Assembly: GCF_004004555.2 (NCBI RefSeq)
Contig: NZ_SACP01000002.1
Coordinates: 186,001-250,000 of the forward strand
From: Methylobacterium oryzihabitans
GTDB lineage: Bacteria; Pseudomonadota; Alphaproteobacteria; Rhizobiales; Beijerinckiaceae
Direction of reading: 5' to 3'
DNA: 64,000 nucleotides
Both the position numbers and the translations under genes were made by a program. Numbering within the stretch: the stretch's first letter is position 1; the number at the start of each line of letters is the position of its first letter. Shown here in pieces: positions 30,351 to 41,554 of this stretch. The notes under the pieces are model-generated. The model was given only the letters and a program-made list of their open reading frames with translations, did not search any database and was not told the DNA's origin.

Positions 30351-31118
30351 TCAGGTCGGGTTCGCGGTGGGCTGGAGGCCCCACTTGTCGAGGATCTTGG
30401 CGAGTTCGCCGCTCTGCTTGAGCTTGGCGAGCCCGGCATCGATCTTGTCGCGAAGGACCTTGTCCTCCTTGCGCAGGCCGATGCCGACCGAGCCGATCAC
30501 CACCGGCTTGTAGGATTCGACGAGGCGCAGGTTCGGGAAGTTGCCGAGCTTGATGTTGTAGGCGAGGATCGGCGCGTCGGCGAAGGCGGCCTTGATCCGT
30601 CCGGCATTGACGTCGCGCATCAGGTCCGAGCTGGTGTCGTAGACCTTCACCTCGGGGAAGTGGCCGGACTTCTTCAGCGGCTCGACGAAGGCGGTGCCGA
30701 CCTGGGCGCCGACCGTCTCGCCCTTCAGGTCGGCGAAGGCGGCGTAGTCGCGGGTGTCGGCCTTCGGCACCACCAGCCCCTCGCCGTAGGTGTAGACCGG
30801 CTCCGAGAAGTCGATCACCTCCTTGCGCGGCGGGGTGATGAACATCGCGGCCGAGATGACGTCGATCTTCTTCGCCGTCAGCGCCGCGATCAGGGTCGAG
30901 AATTGCAAGGGCTCGATCTGCACGGTGAAGCCGGCCTCGCGGCCGATCGCCGTGATGACGTCGACCATCACGCCCTGGATGCTGTTGGTCTTGGTGTCGA
31001 GGAAGGTGAACGGCACGCCGGTCGGGGTCGAGCCGACCTTCAGCACGCTCTGGGCTGCGGCGGGCCCGGCGAGGCCGAGGGCGACCGCCGCGCAGGCGGC
31101 CTGAACCAGACGCTTCAT
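30351..31118 (-). CDS. Amino-acid ABC transporter substrate-binding protein (family 3)
   Basis: Periplasmic binding protein for a polar amino acid or related amine. The 255-residue protein starts [20 protein letters not shown] with cleavage after AAAQ, followed by [19 protein letters not shown] and [19 protein letters not shown], the signature opening of family 3. CAGGAG lies 7 bp upstream of the ATG at 31118, which supports it over the long frame starting at 31205. It is the first gene of the operon; its promoter lies in the divergent region with the XRE-cupin regulator. Confidence 0.95.
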   Translation of the reverse strand: MKRLVQAACAAVALGLAGPAAAQSVLKVGSTPTGVPFTFLDTKTNSIQGVMVDVITAIGREAGFTVQIEPLQFSTLIAALTAKKIDVISAAMFITPPRKEVIDFSEPVYTYGEGLVVPKADTRDYAAFADLKGETVGAQVGTAFVEPLKKSGHFPEVKVYDTSSDLMRDVNAGRIKAAFADAPILAYNIKLGNFPNLRLVESYKPVVIGSVGIGLRKEDKVLRDKIDAGLAKLKQSGELAKILDKWGLQPTANPT

Positions 31119-31180
31119 CGTCGTGCTCCTGTGCGAGAGGCGGAAAGCTGGGGCGGCGCCGGTCGGGAGGATTTCATTGA

Positions 31181-31234
31181 CATGAACATCAGGCCATATT
31201 CTCATCGCTGGTGCAACCGAATTTCATGTTCATG
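31181..31234. promoter_or_regulatory. Candidate operator pair for the XRE-cupin regulator
   Basis: CATGAACAT at 31181-31189 recurs as its exact inverse ATGTTCATG at 31226-31234, with matching TTTCAT/ATGAAA flanks, in the 107-bp gap between the binding-protein gene and the divergent regulator. The inverted arms lie 36 bp apart and the second overlaps the probable start of the regulator. This is a typical layout for an autoregulated divergent promoter. Binding is inferred. Confidence 0.6.
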
Positions 31235-31906
31235 AAACAGGCTGACCGAGGGCGAAGGAATGGGCACGAGCTGCCCGCGCTGGCGGCCGCCGACCTCGCG
31301 GTGGGCGGGCGGCTGCGGGCGCTGCGCCGGGAGCGCGGCCTGCCGCTCAAGGCGGTGGCGGAGGGGACCGGGCTGTCGATCGGCTTCCTCAGCCAGGTCG
31401 AGCGCGGGCTGTCGTCGCCGTCGCTGCGGGTGCTGACCCAGATCGCCGACCTGTTCGGGGTCGGCCTCTCGGCGCTGTTCGGTCCCGAGGCGCCCGAGGC
31501 GGCGGGGTTCGTGACCCGGGCGGACGAGCGCGCCGAGCTGACCCTGTGGCGCTCCGGCATCACCAAGCAGCTCCTCACCCGGCCGGACGGCGACGGGGCG
31601 TTGAGCCTGTTCCTGATGCGGCTCGCCCCCGGCGCCAGCACCGGCGACGAGATGGTCGCCCATGACGGCGAGGAGGCCGGGCTGGTGCTGGAGGGGCGCC
31701 TGTCGCTCACCGTCGAGGCGGCGACCCACGAGCTTGCCGCCGGCGACAGCTTCCGCTTCGCCAGCCGCCGCCCGCACCGCTACGGCAACCCGGCGGCGGC
31801 GGGGGATGCGGTGGTGGTGTGGGTGAATGCGGTGCCGGGGCGGGTCCAACTCCCCTTTGTGGGGACGACAGCCGAGGCGACGGGTGGTGCGGACAGGAAG
31901 ACCTGA
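31226..31906 (+). CDS. XRE-family regulator with C-terminal cupin sensor
   Basis: Transcription regulator with an N-terminal helix-turn-helix (VGGRLRALRRERGLPLKAVA, SIGFLSQVERGLSSPSLRVL) and a C-terminal cupin (MRLAPGASTGDEMVAHDGEE, LVLEGRLSLTVEAATHELAA) expected to bind a small ligand. Such XRE-cupin proteins often control amine and amino-acid catabolism (PuuR-like), matching the adjacent ABC importer and PuuB-like oxidase. Starts at 31211 (GTG), 31226 (ATG) and 31232 (ATG) are all in frame without a clear ribosome site; 31226 is used. Product about 226 residues. Confidence 0.9.
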   Translation: MFMKQADRGRRNGHELPALAAADLAVGGRLRALRRERGLPLKAVAEGTGLSIGFLSQVERGLSSPSLRVLTQIADLFGVGLSALFGPEAPEAAGFVTRADERAELTLWRSGITKQLLTRPDGDGALSLFLMRLAPGASTGDEMVAHDGEEAGLVLEGRLSLTVEAATHELAAGDSFRFASRRPHRYGNPAAAGDAVVVWVNAVPGRVQLPFVGTTAEATGGADRKT

Positions 31907-31971
31907 GACGAGGCGCACCACGTTCCCGAGAACGCCATTCTTGGGTACACTACCCTGGCAGGAGGTGACGG

Positions 31972-32217
31972 ATGACCCGAAACACGCCGATCGCGTTGAG
32001 CGACGATGTCCTGCGCTTCATCGATCAGCAGGTGGAGGACGGCCGTTACGGCTCGGCCAGCGAGGTGGTGCAGGCCGGCCTTCGCCTCCTTGAGGAACGC
32101 CAAGTCAGGCTGAGCGCACTTCGTGCCGCGCTGGCCGAGGGCGAGGCCAGCGGCGATTTCCAGGAATTCGACGCCGACCGGTTCCTGGCCGCCATGCGCG
32201 AGCCAGCCGAACGTTAA
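31972..32217 (+). CDS. parD: Type II antitoxin, ParD family
   Basis: Ribbon-helix-helix antitoxin of 81 residues. IALSDDVLRFIDQQVEDGRY is the N-terminal RHH strand and helix, YGSASEVVQAGLRLLEERQ the second helix, and the acidic C-terminus (LAEGEASGDFQEFDADRFLA) binds the toxin. A strong AGGAGGTG precedes the ATG. A short inverted repeat GGGTA-CAC-TACCC at 31943-31955 is a possible autoregulatory operator. The toxin gene starts 3 bp after the stop. Confidence 0.93.
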   Translation: MTRNTPIALSDDVLRFIDQQVEDGRYGSASEVVQAGLRLLEERQVRLSALRAALAEGEASGDFQEFDADRFLAAMREPAER

Positions 32218-32220
32218 GAG

Positions 32221-32511
32221 GTGCGCATCCGCCTATCGGCCGAAGCACGGCGCGATCTTGCCGCGATCTGGGCCTATTCCGCCAAGCGTTGGGATGAGGC
32301 ACAGGCCGACCGCTACGTGCGCTTGATCGCCGAAGGCTTCGAGAATCTTGCCGTCGGCAAGGTTGCCGGACGCAGTGCCGAGGATGTGCGACCGGGCTAC
32401 CGCAAGCTCGCGATCGGTTCGCACTTCGTCTTCTACCGGATCAGCGGGACCACCACCATCGATGTCGTGCGGATCCTGCATCAACGCATGGATGTCGGCA
32501 GGCACCTTTGA
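32221..32511 (+). CDS. parE: Type II toxin, RelE/ParE family
   Basis: ParE-type toxin of 96 residues; characterised ParE proteins inhibit DNA gyrase. The product shows the family opening IRLSAEARRDLAAIWAYSAK, the core YRKLAIGSHFVFYRIS and the C-terminal VVRILHQRMDVGRHL, all hallmark segments. The GTG start follows the parD stop by 3 bp. The pair is complete and probably active; the operon has no other members. Confidence 0.93.
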   Translation: MRIRLSAEARRDLAAIWAYSAKRWDEAQADRYVRLIAEGFENLAVGKVAGRSAEDVRPGYRKLAIGSHFVFYRISGTTTIDVVRILHQRMDVGRHL

Positions 32512-32559
32512 TCCCGCCGGTGCGACGGCGGGCAGGCGGCACCAATCCAGTCGTCCCCC

Positions 32560-35970
<3,411 letters not shown>

Positions 35971-36042
35971 GCTCGCTCGTCATCCGTTGCGCGCGAGACC
36001 CGGGACCCTTGACCTGCGCGCCGGCAGGATCAGCATAGGGCG

Positions 36043-36330
36043 ATGTCAGCCGGGGTGAAGGGAAACCGTCCCGTGGAGGATTATCGCGCCGAACTCCTGC
36101 GGCAGGTCCGCCTCGTCGACATCGCCACCGGCGAGGCCGCCGCCGCCTGCCTGCCGGGGCTGCTGCGCCGGCTCGCCCGCCACGAGGCGGGGAGCGGGGG
36201 CGGGCCGTTCGTGCTGCGGCTGTTCCACCGCTGGCGCCGCAACAGCCTGCGCCGGCAGGTGGCGGAGGCGCGCTGGCACGTCGAGCAGGGCCGCGAGGCC
36301 CGGATGAACGGCCTCGCCGGCCGGCGGTGA
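36043..36330 (+). CDS. Small hypothetical protein, divergent from the SNF2 gene
   Basis: Not recognised. The 95-residue ORF (MSAGVKGNRPVEDYRAELLR) is rich in Arg and Glu, has no membrane segment or signal, and is predicted to be mostly helical. Codon positions show the strong third-position GC typical of real genes here. A later ATG could be the true start. It is short and lacks a recognised ribosome site, so the call is tentative. Confidence 0.45.
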   Translation: MSAGVKGNRPVEDYRAELLRQVRLVDIATGEAAAACLPGLLRRLARHEAGSGGGPFVLRLFHRWRRNSLRRQVAEARWHVEQGREARMNGLAGRR

Positions 36331-36396
36331 GGCGCGGCGGTCGATCGAACGGCGAGGCCCTGCGGAGGCAGCCGGCCGCTCCCCGCGCGGATCATC

Positions 36397-38154
36397 TCAC
36401 GCGAAGAACCGCGCGTCGGTGTTGCCGGCCCCCGCCGACAGGTCGAGGTTGCCTACGCCCGTCAGCCGGAAGCTGCCGCTCGTGAGGCCATCCCCGCTCG
36501 TCACGGTGTAGAGGTCGCCGCCCGACTCGCGCGACAGCACCGCGTCGGCTCCGAAGCCGTAGAACGCGAGCGTGTCCGCCCCGCGCACGAAGTCCGTCAC
36601 CGTGTCGCCCGCCGTCTCGCCCGCCCGCAGCACGAAGGTGTCCCGGCCCAATCCCCCGGTCAGCGTGTCGGCGCCGCCGCGTCCGTCGAGGACGTTGTTG
36701 CCCTTGTTGCCGACGATGAGGTTGGCGAGTGCGTTGCCGGTGCCGCTGAGCGAGGCGCTGGTGCCCATGCCGAGGTTCTCGACATGGTCGCCGAGCGTGT
36801 AGCTGATGCCCGTCAGCACCCGGTCCACCCCCTCGCCCGCCTGCTCCACCACCACGTCGTTGATGGTGTCGACGACGTAGGTATCGTTTCCGAGGCCACC
36901 CACCATCGTGTCGGCGCCAGCCTTGCCGTCGAGGCGGTCGCCGCGGCTGCCGCCGGTGATGAGGTTGGCCAGATCGTTGCCGGTGCCGGCGAAGGAGCCG
37001 GTGCCGGTGGTGGTCAGCGCCTCGACGTTTCCGCCGAGGGTGTAGGCCGACAGCGAGGTCCGCACCGTATCGAAGCCCGCGCCGGCCTGCTCGGTGACGA
37101 CGTCGCCGGCATCGTCGACGAGGTAGGTGTCGTCGCCGGACCCGCCGATCAGCGTGTCGACGCCGCGGCCACCGTCGAGGCGGTCGTCGCCGTCGAGGCC
37201 CGACAGGAGATTGCCGACGTCGTTGCCGATCAGGATGTCGTCGCCGAGATTGCCGCTGGCGTTCTCGATCGTGACGCCGTTGGCGACCGTGAAGCCGCCG
37301 GTCAGCCCCTCGGAGGTCGAGACCCAGCCACCGCCGCCGATCTCGTTCCTCAGCGTCGCGGCGCGCAGGTCGATCTTGGCCCGGCTGGTTCCGGCATACG
37401 CGATCGTGTCGGTCCCACCCGTGTCCCAGATCGTCGTATAGCCGCGGTTGACGTCGACGTCGTCGCCGAACCGGTAGGTGTCGTCGCCGGTGTTGTGCGA
37501 GCGCGCTCCGTAGAGGAATTGCAGGGCGGCGATGTCAATCGCCCCGAACGACCCCGGCTGGGCGTTGACTTCGGTCCCGAAGTCGATCGCTGCCGTGAAC
37601 GGATTGTCCTCGCCGAGAAACGAATAGGTGTATCCCATGACCGTGTTGATCTGGGAGTTCAGGTAGGTCGTTCCCTGGTCGCCGGGCCAGGACACGCCTG
37701 GTAGCGTGGGAAAGATCGAGAATTCATCGTGGGTATGCTTGAGGCCGAGGGCGTGGCCGATCTCATGGAACCAGGTGACGGAGAAAGTTCCGAGCCGGAC
37801 GGCCGCCGCGGACCCCGCCACGTCGGGGTTGATGCCGACCGCGGTCTCGACGTCGGTGGTTCCCTCCACGGGAACACCGGATTCCCCGCCGCCGCCCTCG
37901 TCCAACCTGAAGTTGATGTTGCCGCGTCCGGCGACCTCTTCGAATCTGATATTGGCAAAATGCTCTATCCCGTCGAGGATCTCGCGGTAGAACTGCTTCC
38001 AGTCGCCTTCCTCAAAATCCTTGATGCCGTTTCCATTCATGTCGCCGGGCATGAAGCTGTAGGCGATCGCGGGACCGCTCCACGCTCCTCCCAGCATCAA
38101 GCCGTCGATGACATTGTTGCCTGAAATTCCTGCCGATCTACCGATGCTGGACAT
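36397..38154 (-). CDS. Serralysin-like RTX metalloprotease
   Basis: Secreted zinc protease of the serralysin (M10B) type. The 585-residue product has the zinc-binding motif HEIGHALGLKH in TWFHEIGHALGLKHTHDEF and the Met-turn NTVMGYTYSF. Downstream are calcium-binding RTX nonapeptides (GGRGVDTLIGGSGDDTYLVD, GGLGNDTYVVD, GGLGRDTFVL) and the C-terminal M10 domain ending FRLTGVGNLDLSAGA and DARFFA, a typical type I secretion signal. It lacks a Sec signal peptide. ATG at 38154 is chosen over a GTG at 38184 because AGGAA lies upstream. No type I exporter or protease inhibitor gene is adjacent. Confidence 0.93.
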   Translation of the reverse strand: MSSIGRSAGISGNNVIDGLMLGGAWSGPAIAYSFMPGDMNGNGIKDFEEGDWKQFYREILDGIEHFANIRFEEVAGRGNINFRLDEGGGGESGVPVEGTTDVETAVGINPDVAGSAAAVRLGTFSVTWFHEIGHALGLKHTHDEFSIFPTLPGVSWPGDQGTTYLNSQINTVMGYTYSFLGEDNPFTAAIDFGTEVNAQPGSFGAIDIAALQFLYGARSHNTGDDTYRFGDDVDVNRGYTTIWDTGGTDTIAYAGTSRAKIDLRAATLRNEIGGGGWVSTSEGLTGGFTVANGVTIENASGNLGDDILIGNDVGNLLSGLDGDDRLDGGRGVDTLIGGSGDDTYLVDDAGDVVTEQAGAGFDTVRTSLSAYTLGGNVEALTTTGTGSFAGTGNDLANLITGGSRGDRLDGKAGADTMVGGLGNDTYVVDTINDVVVEQAGEGVDRVLTGISYTLGDHVENLGMGTSASLSGTGNALANLIVGNKGNNVLDGRGGADTLTGGLGRDTFVLRAGETAGDTVTDFVRGADTLAFYGFGADAVLSRESGGDLYTVTSGDGLTSGSFRLTGVGNLDLSAGAGNTDARFFA

Positions 38155-38495
38155 GGAAATATTGATTCCTGATCGAAATAGCACTGACGACGCGCGATGA
38201 TCAGGGATGGATGTTGATCGGGAGTTACCAAGGGGAAGAAAGCTCTGCCGGCGCGGTTCCGGATCTGGAAGGATCGAGGCCGTCGGCAGGAATGCCCGTC
38301 CGTTTCCGTGCGGGGCCGCGCCGGACGAGCTGCGATCCGGGGCGGACGTTCAAGCGACATCGAGCCGGAGCGGCGTTCAGGCCGGACCCCGCCGATCGCG
38401 GGCGGTCACTGGTTTCTGATCGATCGCTCGGCGATCCCGGCGGGATCGTGGCGACCGCTACGCGGTTGCTGTCGCGTTGCGGAAGCCGGCCTCGC
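38155..38495. other. Intergenic region between serralysin and argE-like gene (341 bp)
   Basis: This gap lies upstream of the serralysin (minus strand) and downstream of the argE-like gene. It should carry the protease promoter. No gene, strong hairpin or repeat was recognised. Base composition near 38150-38200 is more A+T-rich than elsewhere, consistent with a promoter. Confidence 0.45.
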
Positions 38496-39665
38496 TCACG
38501 CGCAGCTCTCGGCGATGAGCCGGCGCACGAAGGCGGTGCAGGACTCCAGTTCCGCGATCTCGACGTACTCGTCGGCCTTGTGGGCGCGGTCGATCCGCCC
38601 GGGGCCGATCACCACCGAGGGCACGTCGCCGAGGCTCTGGAACAGGCCGGCCTCGGTCCCGTACGAGACCTTGGCGTGGCTGTTGCGGCCGGCGAGGCGC
38701 TTGGCGAGGGTCACGATCGGCTGGTCCGGCGCCACGTCGAGGCCCGGATAGTCGAGGAGCGGCACGGTCTCGACGCCGCAGGCGGGGTCGACCCGGGCCA
38801 TCTCGGGCGCCAGCGCGTCGCGCGCGAAGGCGATGGCGGCCTCGGCGAGCGCCTTCGGGTCGTCGGCCGCGATGGCGCGAAACTCGAAATCGACGCTGCA
38901 GCGGTCCGGCACGATGTTGAGCGCGCTGCCGCCCTGCACGATCGCCGACAGGCCGGTGGTGTGGGGCACGTCGTAGAGCTCGTCGCGGGCGCCGTCGCGG
39001 GCGATCCCCTCGGCGGTGCGCCGGACGTGGTCGATGAAGCGGGCGGCGTACTCGACCGCGTTGACGCCCCGCGGCGCCAGCGAGGAGTGGCACGCGAGCC
39101 CCCGGAAAGTGACCCGGGCGGCGTGCTTGCCCTTGTGGCCGATCACCACCTCCATGCCGGTCGGCTCGCCGACGAAGCAGCCCAGCGGCTGCACGCCACG
39201 CTCGCGCATGCGGGCGATCAGCGGCCGCACGCCGAGGCAGCCGACCTCCTCGTCGTAGGACACCGCGAGGTGGATCGGCCGGGTCAGGGATGCCGCCGCC
39301 ATCTCGGGCAGCAGCGCGAGACAGACGGCGAGGAACCCCTTCATGTCCGAGGTGCCGCGGCCGTAGAGCCGGCCCTCGACGGCGGTGAGCCGGAACGGGT
39401 CGTGCGTCCAGTCCTGGCCGGCCACCGGCACCACGTCGCTGTGGCCCGACAGCACGTAGCCCGGCCGGTCCGCCGGGCCGATCGTGATCCAGAGCGCCGC
39501 CTTCTCGCCGGTCGCGTCGGTGACCCGCTCGACGGCGGCGCCGCAGGCGCGGGCGTGCTCCTCCACGAAGGCGACGAGATCGAGGTTCGAGCACGCGCTG
39601 ATCGTCCTGAACCCCACGAGGGTGGCGAGGAGATCGACGGGGCCGAGGCGGACGGGAGCGGTCAT
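38496..39665 (-). CDS. Acetylornithine deacetylase / M20-family amidohydrolase (ArgE-like)
   Basis: Zinc-dependent deacylase of the M20 peptidase family. The 389-residue product has the metal site YVLSGHSDVVPV, the next metal ligand in YGRGTSDMKGFLAVCLALL, the catalytic Glu in SYDEEVGCLGVRPL, FVGEPTGM, and the dimerisation domain. The pattern FRTISACSNLDLVAFVEEHA and the overall size match ArgE-type deacetylases. It sits divergently from a dipeptide-type ABC binding protein, so hydrolysis of an N-acyl amino acid or peptide taken up by that system is as likely as arginine synthesis. Gene symbol not assigned for that reason. Confidence 0.9.
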   Translation of the reverse strand: MTAPVRLGPVDLLATLVGFRTISACSNLDLVAFVEEHARACGAAVERVTDATGEKAALWITIGPADRPGYVLSGHSDVVPVAGQDWTHDPFRLTAVEGRLYGRGTSDMKGFLAVCLALLPEMAAASLTRPIHLAVSYDEEVGCLGVRPLIARMRERGVQPLGCFVGEPTGMEVVIGHKGKHAARVTFRGLACHSSLAPRGVNAVEYAARFIDHVRRTAEGIARDGARDELYDVPHTTGLSAIVQGGSALNIVPDRCSVDFEFRAIAADDPKALAEAAIAFARDALAPEMARVDPACGVETVPLLDYPGLDVAPDQPIVTLAKRLAGRNSHAKVSYGTEAGLFQSLGDVPSVVIGPGRIDRAHKADEYVEIAELESCTAFVRRLIAESCA

Positions 39666-39806
39666 GGGGGCGTGCGGAACGGAGGGCGAGGAAAACCGGA
39701 CGAAGCAAGAGGCCGGCCGGGCGGCGCGATTGACGCTGCCGGCGGGCCCGGGCAACCCTCGCACGATCGTTGCTTGCCCGGCCAGTCCTCCCACGGAAAT
39801 CCCCGC

Positions 39807-41435
39807 ATGAATCGTCCGCCGTTCTCCCGACGCTCCGTGGCCGCCCTCGGCCTCCTGGCCGGCCTCGCCGCCCTGCCCGGCGGCGCCCAGGCCCGCGACC
39901 TGCGCGTCGGGCTGTCCGCGGAAGCGACCTCGATGGATCCGCACTTCCACAATCTCGGGCCCAACAACGCCCTGCGCCGGCACGTCTTCGAGGGGCTGAT
40001 CGGCACCGATCCCGACCAGCGCCTCGTGCCGGCGCTGGCCCTGTCGTGGACGCCCCGGGACGCGACCACCTGGGAGATCAAGCTGCGGCCGAACGTGACG
40101 TTCTCGGACGGCACGCCGTTCACCGCCCGCGACGTGGTCTACACCTTCTGCCGCATCCCGCTGGTCGAGAACTCGCCGTCCTCCTTCGCCACCTTCGTGC
40201 GGCCGATGGACTCGGTCGAGACGCCCGATCCCCTCACCCTGGTCGTCAGGACCGCCAACCCGCTGCCGCTGCTGCCGACCAACCTGACGGCGCTCGGCAT
40301 CCTCAGCGCCAAGGCGTCGGGGGCGGCCGAGACCGTGCGCTTCCGCAAGGGCGGCTGCGAGGGCATGGGCACGCCGCCGAAATCGACCGATTTCGGCAAC
40401 CCCGCGGTCGCGGTCGGCACCGGGCCGTACCGGCTCAAGGAGTACCAGCGCGGCACCCAGGTCGTGCTGAGCGGGAACCCGACCTACTGGGGCGGCGCGC
40501 CGGCCTTCGGCACCGTGACGATGAAGCCGATCCCCTCGTCCGGCCCGCGGGTCGCCGCCCTGCTCGCCGGCGACGTCGACCTGATCGAGACCCCGGCGAT
40601 CCAGGACCTGCCGCGGATCAGGGCGGCCGGGTTCACGGTGACGCAAGGACTGTCGAACCGCATCATCTACATCCACCTCGACCAGTTCGACGGCGCCGGC
40701 TGGAAGACCCCGACCATCCGCGGGACGGACAAGAACCCGCTCCTCGACAAGCGGGTGCGCGAGGCGTTGTCGAAGGCGATCGACCGCAAGGCGATCGTCG
40801 AGCGGGTGATGGGCGGGGTGGCGCAGCCGGCGGGCGAGTTGCTGCCCTTCCCGCTGTTCGGCACCACCAGGGACTTCCCCGTAGTCCCCTACGATCCCGC
40901 GCGGGCGAAGGCGCTGCTGGCCGAGGCCGGCTACCCGAACGGCTTCGAGATCACGCTCGGCACCCCCAACGACCGCTACATCAACGACGAGAAGATCGCC
41001 CAGGCGGTGGCGCAGATGTGGACCCGCATCGGCGTCAAGACGAGCATCGACGCCTCGACCGCCTCGACCTTCTTCACCCGGCGCAACAAGTTCGACTTCT
41101 CGGCCTACCTCGCCGGCTGGGGCGCCGATTCCGGCGAGCTGTCGAACTCGCTCAACTCGCTGGTGCTGTGCCTGAACCCGGAGGCCGGGCTCGGCTTCAC
41201 CAACCGCGGCCGCTACTGCAACAAGGAGGTCGACGCGCTCACCGTCGAGGCGATGCGCACCATCGACGATTCCGCCCGCGAGGCGCTGCTGCGCAAGGCC
41301 TCGGCGCTCGCGATGGCCGACTACCCGCTGATCCCGCTGCACTTCGAGGTCACGCCCTGGGCCACCGCCAAGGGGCTGAGCTACACGCCGCGGGTGGACC
41401 AGTACACGCTGGCGATGGACGTGGTGGCGAAGTGA
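39807..41435 (+). CDS. ABC transporter substrate-binding protein, dipeptide/oligopeptide type (family 5)
   Basis: Periplasmic binding protein of 542 residues with a Tat-like/Sec N-terminus MNRPPFSRRSVAALGLLAGL (twin Arg in RRS) cleaved near AQA-RDLRVG. Family 5 motifs are visible: TSMDPHFHNLGPNNALRRHV, FSDGTPFTARDVVYTF, GTGPYRLKEYQRGTQVVLSG and the closing AMADYPLIPLHFEV. The usual permease and ATPase genes are missing downstream; instead, a dispersed repeat and an IS3 derivative follow immediately. Either the protein works with a transporter encoded elsewhere, or the rest of the operon was lost by rearrangement. The argE-like gene is divergent. Confidence 0.95.
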   Translation: MNRPPFSRRSVAALGLLAGLAALPGGAQARDLRVGLSAEATSMDPHFHNLGPNNALRRHVFEGLIGTDPDQRLVPALALSWTPRDATTWEIKLRPNVTFSDGTPFTARDVVYTFCRIPLVENSPSSFATFVRPMDSVETPDPLTLVVRTANPLPLLPTNLTALGILSAKASGAAETVRFRKGGCEGMGTPPKSTDFGNPAVAVGTGPYRLKEYQRGTQVVLSGNPTYWGGAPAFGTVTMKPIPSSGPRVAALLAGDVDLIETPAIQDLPRIRAAGFTVTQGLSNRIIYIHLDQFDGAGWKTPTIRGTDKNPLLDKRVREALSKAIDRKAIVERVMGGVAQPAGELLPFPLFGTTRDFPVVPYDPARAKALLAEAGYPNGFEITLGTPNDRYINDEKIAQAVAQMWTRIGVKTSIDASTASTFFTRRNKFDFSAYLAGWGADSGELSNSLNSLVLCLNPEAGLGFTNRGRYCNKEVDALTVEAMRTIDDSAREALLRKASALAMADYPLIPLHFEVTPWATAKGLSYTPRVDQYTLAMDVVAK

Positions 41436-41554
41436 TACCAGCGGTCGTTGAAAGCGACCTTCGGTTGCGTTCTCGGATGTTCGCTAAGCCTCTGGCTTGC
41501 GATCGAAAATCCGAGATGGGTCAGGGGCCTGTCGATCTCGGGCTTGCCCGAGAT
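41435..41554 (+). repeat. Structured dispersed repeat B, copy 1
   Basis: About 120 bp, found again in inverse orientation at 63194-63314. It starts at the stop codon of the binding-protein gene and ends exactly where the IS3 derivative begins. Three hairpins can be drawn: GGTCG/CGACC near its start, AAGCC/GGCTT in the middle, and ATCTCGGGC/GCCCGAGAT at the end. In the other copy the fifth base pair of the first stem changes from G-C to A-T on both sides. Confidence 0.8.

Noticed and set aside
31943..31955. GGGTA-CAC-TACCC as a confirmed ParD operator
   Set aside because: Arms are only 5 bp and no second copy exists, so it is noted as a possibility in the parD entry and not listed as a feature.
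38155..38495. Hidden small gene upstream of the serralysin
   Set aside because: No frame has a ribosome site with convincing codon bias.
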